Source of the DNA: Candidatus Coatesiibacteriota bacterium
Lineage (GTDB): Bacteria > B130-G9
Direction: 5' to 3'
Length of the DNA: 5,497 bases
Assembly (NCBI GenBank): GCA_016929465.1
Contig: JAFGIT010000149.1
Coordinates: 1-5,497, forward strand
In this document: piece after piece, positions 1-3,728 of the stretch
How positions within the stretch are numbered: the stretch's first letter is position 1
Layout: the number at the start of each line of letters is the position of its first letter
Notes under the pieces: generated by a model
Database searches by the model: none
Told to the model about the DNA's origin: nothing
The model's input: only the letters and a program-made list of their open reading frames with translations
Position numbers and translations under genes: made by a program

Positions 1-13
1 GCTCGCAACTACA

Positions 14-949
14 TCACCGCACTATACCACTGCCTCGGAAACCTACCTGAACCAAAACTCGTGCACAGATTCTTATGAGGAACCAAACAAGGTAATTGGC
101 CTTCTTTAGATTCTCTCTATTGATGTTATCGCCATCTTCTTCAGACATCTTTGATTCACGAAGCACCCCATTGAGGACGCTATCATACTTCCTGAAAGCT
201 CTCTCATAGCACTCGATTGACGCATGATAGTCGAAAAGCTTGTCATAAACACCGGCCCTGAAGATGTCGATCAGCATCGTCATCCACCAAACGCCAAAAG
301 GATACTTGGAGTCGTTATTCTGCGGTTTCGCCAGGAACTCCATAGGACTACAGACCGCCGCTATCTTGCCCGCTTTGAGACCTTCTGCATTGAAATGCTT
401 CAATAGCCTCTCATTTAGATAGAAGGCCTGCGCATAGTCGTTGAGGGCGCCCATCGCGCAATTGATGTCCTTGCCCAATACCGATTCAGACGTCATAAAT
501 GAGCAAAACCCACGCATCAGATACAGGGAAGTCGCCGCATAGAGTAGCGGGATTTCATCGTCCTCTATTGGATCCATTATATTTCTGGAGAGATGCCCCG
601 GAATCTCCTTGAATAGATTGAGATCGCTAGCCACAATTACACCTGTCAATGTCTCCCGAAGGCGGTTTAGGATTTCTTTGGGCCCTTCCGTTTCATTGTT
701 TTTTTCAGAACCTCCACTCTCATGGAAGGCCTGAACGCATCTGATGTATTTCCATGCGTCCGTCAGTATGGCTCCCAATTTGGCATTTGTCCCTTTGCCG
801 GCCGGCTTGCATGTGGTGGATTGGGGATTGATCCAATCTTTTCGCCAAAGAATGGCCGTCAGTGCCTTCGCAGAGAATACCTCCAGGGTGATATCACTAT
901 CTGTCATGAGTGTTCTCGCCTCACAATGGTCATTACTTCCAGGAATCAT
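14..949 (-). CDS. Hypothetical helical protein, 311 aa
   Basis: I do not recognise this protein. The frame is complete, with a TGA stop near the left window edge. It looks soluble and mostly alpha-helical: no signal peptide, no clear membrane segment and no catalytic motif that I can name. Residues around 240-258 (YHASIECYERAFRKYDSVL) resemble one tetratricopeptide-type helix pair, so a helical-repeat scaffold is possible, but this is inference. A low-complexity acidic/polar stretch (SGGSEKNNETEGPK) lies near residues 78-91 and probably links two helical parts. Start choice is uncertain. The first ATG (949) has no ribosome binding site and would lie only about 13 nt from the predicted transcription start. 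The ATG at residue 15 (position 907) has GTGAGG about 11 nt upstream and gives a 297-residue protein, which I slightly prefer. The gene stands alone, with a promoter at 969-996. It looks more AT-rich than the peptidase gene at the right, which fits accessory DNA. Confidence 0.72.
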   Translation of the reverse strand: MIPGSNDHCEARTLMTDSDITLEVFSAKALTAILWRKDWINPQSTTCKPAGKGTNAKLGAILTDAWKYIRCVQAFHESGGSEKNNETEGPKEILNRLRETLTGVIVASDLNLFKEIPGHLSRNIMDPIEDDEIPLLYAATSLYLMRGFCSFMTSESVLGKDINCAMGALNDYAQAFYLNERLLKHFNAEGLKAGKIAAVCSPMEFLAKPQNNDSKYPFGVWWMTMLIDIFRAGVYDKLFDYHASIECYERAFRKYDSVLNGVLRESKMSEEDGDNINRENLKKANYLVWFLIRICARVLVQVGFRGSGIVR

Positions 950-968
950 TTATAACTATTGCTGGAAC

Positions 969-996
969 ATTGTAATACTATTCCCAGTGGAGTCAA
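969..996 (-). promoter_or_regulatory. Sigma-70-like promoter for the 14-949 gene
   Basis: Read on the minus strand, TTGACT (991-996) and TACAAT (969-974) are separated by 16 nt. Each box differs from the housekeeping consensus at one position. Transcription would start near 962, just ahead of the gene, and would leave room for the GTGAGG site preceding the ATG at 907. Spacing and orientation both fit. This is a pattern match only. Confidence 0.55.
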
Positions 997-1085
997 CGCG
1001 ATCTCCATTGATCAAACTGTCCTGTAGTTTTCCACCATTGGATGTGCTCTAGCTAAGACAAAAAAGGCTTTTTGCAGGCGCTGCG

Positions 1086-1111
1086 AATTCCGGGGAGCCG
1101 GTTCCGGAATT
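1086..1111. repeat. 8-bp perfect inverted repeat, 10-nt loop
   Basis: AATTCCGG at 1086-1093 is mirrored by CCGGAATT at 1104-1111 around a 10-nt spacer (GGAGCCGGTT). On the plus strand the right arm runs into TTTTCC, which is too short a U-run for a convincing terminator, and no plus-strand gene ends just upstream. It could be a protein-binding site, the remnant of an element end, or chance. Neither flanking gene obviously needs it. Confidence 0.5.
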
Positions 1112-1275
1112 TTCCTCGCATTATTACTGACCAACATGGGACTCGAATACTCTTCGGAGCTTCTAGTAACCGTGTTCACATGGCCTATATATTGCGGACA
1201 TTGAGCAGGTGGGCCTCTTTATATGGTATCACAAATATTCTCGGACGAGAATAGAACTGCGCCGCAAGGATTTAC

Positions 1276-1302
1276 TTGACATTATATGATCTATATATAA
1301 GG
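1276..1302 (+). promoter_or_regulatory. AT-rich promoter region of the HTH gene
   Basis: TTGACA (1276-1281) is followed by a strongly AT-rich block containing TATATATAAGG (1292-1302). The gap between TTGACA and the TATA-like block (12-14 nt) is too short for a normal bacterial -35/-10 pair. The TATA block alone would suit an archaeal promoter, with transcription starting near 1320-1325. This block, 40-50 nt ahead of the start codon, is the most promoter-like part of the region, but I cannot assign the boxes with certainty. Confidence 0.4.
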
Positions 1303-1344
1303 TTAAATAATATCTAATTGGCATGAAACCAGAGGACACAATAT

Positions 1345-1572
1345 ATGCCAAACAGGATTGAACCTGCCAGAATCTATACTACCGAGGAGGTAGCGGAGAT
1401 CTTCTCCACATCAATCCAGGGCGTATATCGGATGCGCGAGGTGGGCCTGCGGTCATTCAAGCTCTCGAGAGGGAAGAACGCACAAACGAGATTCTTAGGA
1501 GAACATCTCCTCGATTTTGCCCGCGCCCGCGCGCCTTTCATAGAAATCACACAAGACGATGATTTAGAATAG
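1345..1572 (+). CDS. Excisionase/MerR-type helix-turn-helix protein
   Basis: This 75-residue protein is essentially one winged helix-turn-helix DNA-binding domain of the excisionase/MerR (HTH_17) type. The family signature is visible at residues 10-30: YTTEEVAEIFSTSIQGVYRMR matches the usual 'y-T-x-E-v-A-e-l-l-x-v-s-x-x-t-v-y-r' pattern. The wing follows (about residues 35-50) with basic residues and ARTRF-like spacing (NAQTRFLGEHLLDF), where the family has its 'rRi...dL..fl' part. The C-terminus is short and acidic. The start is well supported: AGAGGA at 1331-1336 sits 8 nt before the ATG. Proteins of this size act as recombination directionality factors beside an integrase, or as small repressors. 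No integrase or recombinase is in the window, so a local regulator is equally possible. It is the first plus-strand gene in the accessory part. The family call is strong; the role is inferred. Confidence 0.85.
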   Translation: MPNRIEPARIYTTEEVAEIFSTSIQGVYRMREVGLRSFKLSRGKNAQTRFLGEHLLDFARARAPFIEITQDDDLE

Positions 1573-1900
1573 CATCAACAGCATGGAGTAAATAGCCTTC
1601 AACGGAAATCGGCGACTTTTTTCTCTATTGCAGGCCAGAGGGAATTCTCTCGGAAGAGCGAAGGTAGTTGATATGGGAGTTCCATGTCAAATTGTGGCTG
1701 TAGGTCACGGCCGCAAATTGGGATGGCTAGCCCCTAAGCGTCTCTGAAATTTTCATCCTCAAGATAACGATCCTTTAGTAGGCGTTTTTTTCATTTTTTT
1801 GCCTGGGCGTAAGCTCTGCAATTGGGGCCAGAATGATGGGTGATGCCGGGTCAGGACGAGTGGCCGCCTTGATTGAATTGAGGTGGCATAGGGTGCTCCG
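1573..1900. other. Gap between HTH gene and membrane peptide
   Basis: This 328-bp stretch has no gene I can support apart from a doubtful 23-codon frame at its right end (1833-1904). It holds a T6 run at 1617-1622 without a convincing stem before it, a near-palindrome around GAATTC (1638-1651), and a T7-CA-T7 tract (1785-1800). It probably contains the 3' end of the HTH transcript and the promoter of the downstream membrane genes, but I cannot pick out clear -35/-10 boxes. Confidence 0.5.
1781..1804. repeat. T7-CA-T7 tract flanked by GGC/GCC
   Basis: Two runs of seven T (1785-1791 and 1794-1800) are separated by CA and bracketed by AGGC (1780-1783) and GCCT (1801-1804), which can pair across the tract. 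On the plus strand this is a U-rich element without a stem in front, so it is not a standard terminator. It may be an AT-rich upstream element for the following membrane genes, or a slippage-prone tract. Confidence 0.4.
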
Positions 1901-1904
1901 ATGA
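1833..1904 (+). CDS. Possible 23-aa leader ORF, coupled to next gene
   Basis: A short frame starts at one of two consecutive ATG codons (1833, 1836) and ends in CGA TGA. Its TGA overlaps the ATG of the downstream membrane peptide by four bases (ATGA), the usual geometry of translational coupling. A GGGG stretch lies about 6 nt upstream of the first ATG. The peptide (MMGDAGSGRVAALIELRWHR...) resembles nothing I know and has no domain. It may be a leader that helps translation of the next frame, or a chance frame. Confidence is low. Confidence 0.2.
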   Translation: MMGDAGSGRVAALIELRWHRVLR

Positions 1905-2002
1905 TCAATCAGTGGATATCTCTGATCGTCGTGTTATTAAGCGTATTTATCATATCTATAGTTATCATTCTATTTCTATCAATCAAGCAGGACATATATT
2001 AA
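1901..2002 (+). CDS. 33-aa single-pass membrane peptide
   Basis: This very small frame encodes MINQWISLIVVLLSVF followed by further isoleucine, valine and leucine residues up to about residue 28, then a short polar end (IKQDIY). It is a textbook single transmembrane helix with almost no soluble part. AGGG lies about 7 nt before the ATG. The stop TAA is followed with no gap by a TTG that begins the next frame (2003-2224) in the same register. Two readings are possible. It may be a separate small membrane protein translated just ahead of its partner. Or it may be the N-terminal membrane helix of one ~107-residue protein that a single stop codon now interrupts. Small hydrophobic peptides of this kind can also be type I toxins, but nothing here shows an antisense RNA. 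Function unknown. Confidence 0.5.
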   Translation: MINQWISLIVVLLSVFIISIVIILFLSIKQDIY

Positions 2003-2224
2003 TTGAGGGCAGGACAACAACAGAATTCAAGAGACATTGAGTCGCTGGAAAACAATATGAAGGAGAACAACCGCGAGCATTCGAATGACATCAATAAGAA
2101 CGGAAGAGATCTGGCTGAGCTCAAAGGCGCTCATCATTTGATCAAGGAGATTTTCATCGCGCTGCTGGCTGCTGGAATGGGTTGTCTATTGACGAAGTCT
2201 CTCTTGCATCGCAGGAAAGATTAA
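2003..2224 (+). CDS. Coiled-coil protein with C-terminal membrane anchor
   Basis: This 73-residue protein begins at TTG directly after the TAA of the upstream membrane peptide, in the same frame. AGGA at 1989-1992 lies 10 nt upstream and could serve the TTG. Residues 9-50 are highly polar with heptad-like hydrophobic spacing (IESLENN, DINKNGRDLAELKG), suggesting a coiled coil. Residues about 50-66 (IFIALLAAGMGCLLT) form one membrane helix, followed by a basic end (HRRKD), so the charge pattern would leave the C-terminus in the cytoplasm. I know of no named family, though phage and plasmid genomes, and the Bdr-type proteins of Borrelia, have similar coiled-coil plus tail-anchor layouts; that is resemblance in layout only. 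Together with the upstream peptide it would make a membrane helix, coiled coil, membrane helix hairpin. It is convergent with the DUF2283 gene, 52 nt away. Confidence 0.55.
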   Translation: MRAGQQQNSRDIESLENNMKENNREHSNDINKNGRDLAELKGAHHLIKEIFIALLAAGMGCLLTKSLLHRRKD

Positions 2225-2276
2225 CCTCCCCTTCTCCCGAAGGACATCGCCTTGGCTGCCTCGAGCCCTGGGCGCT

Positions 2277-2498
2277 TCACCCAAGTTGGATTGCTGATGT
2301 CTCGAAGGCGACCTTCCATTGCTCGGTTTCTGCCAACGAATAATTGAGCTTCTCAAAGCCAATTACGTGGCCCAATTTATCCTTCATTAAGATCACCTCG
2401 TCGCCGGTCTCCTCACAAATATGCTCCTGCCTGGGATCACCGAACCAAACGGTGACTGCATTCGCCTCTCTGTCATAGAACACCCTTATCTCGGCCAT
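2277..2498 (-). CDS. DUF2283 family protein, probable antitoxin
   Basis: This 73-residue protein matches the DUF2283 family along nearly its whole length. The beta-rich core is EIRVFYDREANAVTVWFG near the start, then an EETGDEVILMKDKLGHVIGFEKL segment, the family hallmark of a strand, a turn with K-D-x-x-G, and I-G-F-E. The end (EQWKVAFET) is also typical. I chose the internal ATG at 2498 rather than the longer frame because GGAGG lies about 10 nt upstream (TCCTCC on the plus strand, 2509-2514) and homologs start this way. The gene overlaps the end of the DUF4258-like gene by 13 nt, so the two are translated together. Such pairs are widespread in cyanobacteria and archaea and are usually assumed to be toxin-antitoxin modules with DUF2283 as the antitoxin; I know of no firm biochemical proof, so the role is inferred. 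It is the last gene of the cluster. Confidence 0.85.
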   Translation of the reverse strand: MAEIRVFYDREANAVTVWFGDPRQEHICEETGDEVILMKDKLGHVIGFEKLNYSLAETEQWKVAFETSAIQLG

Positions 2499-2803
2499 AT
2501 CCGGACGCCCTCCTTTATAGCCTCCGTCACATATGCGGTTATCAGAAAACCCTCTCCATTTAGTCGCTTGGCAACGGCACATGTCAATCGGCCAGGCCGC
2601 CGAGCGCGGTAGAACAAATAAACTCGAGTATCTTTGCGGCTCTGGCGGACCTCATCCGGCCGAGCCAATGCGTCTCTCACCTCGGTCTCGCGCCCTGCCA
2701 TTGACGGATGCTTGATTGTGACAATTAGCTCCCAATATTCGGGACTCACTCGCACGCTGAAACCAAGCGGAGTTATAACCTCGAATAGTACCTTTAATTC
2801 CAT
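2486..2803 (-). CDS. DUF4258-like protein, probable toxin partner
   Basis: This protein is about 105 residues from the preferred ATG at 2803 (113 from the ATG at 2827). It opens with MELKVLFEVITPLGFSVRV, followed by a strand and helix with IVTIKHP, then RETEVRDALARPDEVRQSRKD, then YLFYR and a C-terminal CAVAKRLNGEGFLITAYVTEAIKEG. The order 'H-P..V..aL..Pd.vr.S..D....lfYr....r....V.k....gfliTaY.t..ik.G' is what I recall of DUF4258-type and related RelE-fold proteins found next to DUF2283. The His of IKHP, the Arg/Ser of VRQSRKD, and the Tyr/Arg of FYR are candidate functional residues by family pattern. The preferred start has GGGA 9 nt upstream, and homologs begin with ME-KVLFE. It overlaps the DUF2283 start by 13 nt. 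A toxin role is inferred from this pairing, not shown. Confidence 0.78.
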   Translation of the reverse strand: MELKVLFEVITPLGFSVRVSPEYWELIVTIKHPSMAGRETEVRDALARPDEVRQSRKDTRVYLFYRARRPGRLTCAVAKRLNGEGFLITAYVTEAIKEGVRIWPR

Positions 2804-2899
2804 CTTACGCAATCCCAACAAGATCATAGGCTCTTAATGAAGCAAATAGGTTACATTACCTGCGGCCTTTAGGAAAGAAGGTCTATACGCTGCTGCTAT

Positions 2900-3061
2900 T
2901 CAGGCCCCATCTACTCGGAGCGTGGCCATCATCAGGCATGCGTCTTTGATATTTTCCTCCAGCTCTTCCAGGGACTCCCCCTGAGTCATGATCTCCGGAT
3001 GTTCGAGGAGCTTACCCAACCAGAATTTCCCCTCTTTCCAATAGACCATTGTCATCTTCAT
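2900..3061 (-). CDS. HicB-like antitoxin, short, without HicA
   Basis: This 53-residue protein lies entirely in the half-size HicB fold. It starts MKMTMVYWKEGKFWLGKLLEHP, followed by EIMTQGESLEELEENIKDA. The TQG-x-S/T-x-E-E-x-x-x-N-I-K-D-A pattern is the diagnostic HicB motif. After residue 43 the sequence diverges (LMMATLRVDGA) and stops earlier than the usual ~65-70 residues, so the C-terminus may be degraded. No HicA (small double-stranded-RNA-binding-fold ribonuclease with a conserved Gly-Ser-His) follows in the 72-nt or larger gap to the next gene, and none precedes it. Its ATG overlaps the stop of the upstream 50-residue gene (ATGA), so the two are translationally coupled. HicB proteins neutralise HicA and often repress their own operon, but this one carries no separate DNA-binding domain. 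It may be an orphan antitoxin. Confidence 0.75.
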   Translation of the reverse strand: MKMTMVYWKEGKFWLGKLLEHPEIMTQGESLEELEENIKDACLMMATLRVDGA

Positions 3062-3210
3062 TTCAGCCACCTTTCCAGGCGGATTTTCATCTCGTCATGG
3101 CTGATCGTATCGCCGGCATTTGCCTGCTCAAGCCCCAGTATGATCTTTGCCAAGAAGATGAGGCGTTCTTCGGCATTTTTACAGGTCTGCTCCTCCGGGT
3201 GCTCTTCCAT
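3058..3210 (-). CDS. RelB-like antitoxin C-terminal domain, 50 aa
   Basis: This 50-residue protein resembles the C-terminal half of the small antitoxins usually paired with ParE/RelE toxins. EERLIFLAKIILGLEQANAGDTISHDEMK, continuing to ERWLK, matches the pattern '(E)RL-x-x-L-x-K-I-x-x-G-L-x-x-a-x-x-G-x-T-I-x-H-x-E-x-x-x-R-L-x-x-W-L'. It starts at ATG 3210, with an in-frame stop (TAA) two codons upstream, so it cannot extend further. Full-length relatives have some 20 more N-terminal residues, so this copy is short or a variant. The ribosome site is weak (AAGG just before the ATG). Its TGA overlaps the ATG of the HicB-like gene, an unusual partner: a ParE/RelE toxin normally sits there. It is the first gene of the four-gene cluster and would bind DNA near its own start if it behaves like relatives; the hairpin at 3229-3263 is a candidate site. 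Confidence 0.6.
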   Translation of the reverse strand: MEEHPEEQTCKNAEERLIFLAKIILGLEQANAGDTISHDEMKIRLERWLK

Positions 3211-3228
3211 ACCTTAAATTCTCTCAAG

Positions 3229-3263
3229 CCTCTCCCGCCAATCGCGGCGCGATTGGCGAGAGG
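3229..3263. repeat. Strong imperfect palindrome before antitoxin cluster
   Basis: GCCAATCGC (3237-3245) pairs with GCGATTGGC (3249-3257) around a 3-nt loop, and CCTCTC (3229-3234) pairs with GAGAGG (3258-3263) across a 2-nt bulge on one side. The stem is 15 bp and GC-rich. It lies 18 nt upstream of the first antitoxin codon on the minus strand, where an operator or an mRNA leader hairpin would be placed. No U-run follows on the minus strand, which argues against a terminator. Confidence 0.6.
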
Positions 3264-3330
3264 AGGAGGTTTTGGTTTTCTCGAATCCGTAGGTTTGGCC
3301 TCTGGCCTGCACGCTACGGCTACTCACATG

Positions 3331-3347
3331 ATGCCCCGCTGGGGCAT
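3331..3347. repeat. 7-bp perfect hairpin, CCCC-GCT-GGGG
   Basis: ATGCCCC (3331-3337) and GGGGCAT (3341-3347) are exact complements around a GCT loop. It lies about 50 nt beyond the stop of the YCII gene on the minus strand and is not followed by a U-run. A role in ending or protecting the YCII transcript is possible but unproven. Confidence 0.5.
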
Positions 3348-3395
3348 TGAATGAGCAAAACAGATCAATCAGAAGGTCGTTTACCGAAGTCACAA

Positions 3396-3689
3396 TTACT
3401 CCTCGCGGTTCAGTGCATTCAGCGAAATCCGCCAGGGATGGAACACCACCTCGTAGAAGCCGGCCTTGACGGCCGGATCATTGCCGACGATCCCCTGAGC
3501 CTCATCGAGCGATTCCACATCGAGTATGGCGAGGCCGCCGCCTCCACCGTCCGTGAAAGGGCCGCCCATCAGGAGTATGTCCTCATCGAACAGGCGGTGC
3601 TGATGGGCTATGTGAGGTGAAATATGTTCCCCTTTCGGTCCTTCCTCTCGCCAATTGGGGCCTTTAGAGTAGATTACTGCGACATACAT
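3396..3689 (-). CDS. YCII-domain protein
   Basis: This 97-residue protein is a single YCII domain (YciI family), a dimeric alpha-beta fold related to the ABM/chlorite-dismutase superfamily. The N-terminal strand (MYVAVIYSKGPNW) leads to a His-rich helix (residues 22-35, H at 22, 26, 29 and 31), then LLMGGPFTDGGGGGLAILD, the family's 'G-P-x-x-d-g-x-G-G-x-x-i' segment with Asp47. The end (NDPAVKAGFYEVVFHPW) is the 'dDP...aGl....v.pw' family close. His29/His31 and Asp47 are the candidates for the conserved His-Asp pair of the family, whose enzymatic role is still not clearly established. GGGAGGA (tcctccc at 3694-3700) sits 4 nt before the ATG and fixes the start. The gene is 39 nt downstream of the peptidase gene on the same strand and could be co-transcribed with it, although no functional link is apparent. 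Confidence 0.88.
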   Translation of the reverse strand: MYVAVIYSKGPNWREEGPKGEHISPHIAHQHRLFDEDILLMGGPFTDGGGGGLAILDVESLDEAQGIVGNDPAVKAGFYEVVFHPWRISLNALNREE

Positions 3690-3703
3690 CTCGTCCTCCC
3701 ATC

Positions 3704-3718
3704 TTCCCCTGTGGGGAA
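3704..3718. repeat. 6-bp hairpin between peptidase and YCII genes
   Basis: TTCCCC (3704-3709) pairs exactly with GGGGAA (3713-3718) around TGT. It starts about 10 nt after the stop of the peptidase gene on the minus strand and is followed by the ribosome binding site of the YCII gene, not by a U-run. It could be a weak attenuator or 3'-end stabiliser between the two genes. Its CCCC-N3-GGGG core is like that of the 3331-3347 repeat on the other side of the YCII gene. Confidence 0.45.
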
Positions 3719-3728
3719 ATGCAAGGTG

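Larger units (their letters stand above)
950..1344. other. Intergenic region between divergent genes
   Basis: This 395-bp stretch lies between the divergent genes at 949 (minus) and 1345 (plus). It carries the promoter of each gene at its two ends. In the middle are a short GCAG-GCG-CTGC repeat (1074-1084) and the inverted repeat at 1086-1111. An open frame at 1072-1254 (plus) starts with TTG, has no ribosome binding site and resembles nothing I know, so I do not call it a gene. I see no tRNA or other RNA gene here. Confidence 0.6.
3211..3395. other. Intergenic region with three inverted repeats
   Basis: This 185-bp stretch separates the YCII gene from the antitoxin cluster, both read on the minus strand. 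It carries the strong hairpin at 3229-3263, a small GGCC-TCT-GGCC repeat (3297-3307) and a 7-bp perfect hairpin (3331-3347). None has a clear U-run on the minus strand, so none is an obvious terminator, yet the minus-strand transcript must either read through or restart here. I see no clear -35/-10 boxes for the cluster. Confidence 0.55.

Noticed and set aside
744-1052. A 102-codon plus-strand frame overlapping the 5' end of the minus-strand gene.
   Set aside because: It overlaps the promoter and start of the better-supported minus-strand gene and has no similarity to known proteins.
1072-1254. A 60-codon plus-strand frame in the gap before the HTH gene.
   Set aside because: It begins with TTG, has no ribosome binding site and contains no recognisable domain.
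1573-1640. Rho-independent terminator after the HTH gene (T6 at 1617-1622).
   Set aside because: The only possible stem before the T run is 3 bp, too weak to support.
2499-2582. N-terminal extension of DUF2283 (a further 28 codons).
   Set aside because: Homologs start at the internal ATG, which has GGAGG upstream, and the extension overlaps deep into the DUF4258-like gene.
3351-3620. A plus-strand frame opposite the YCII gene (89 codons).
   Set aside because: The minus-strand YCII domain is well matched and has a strong ribosome binding site; this is its antisense shadow.
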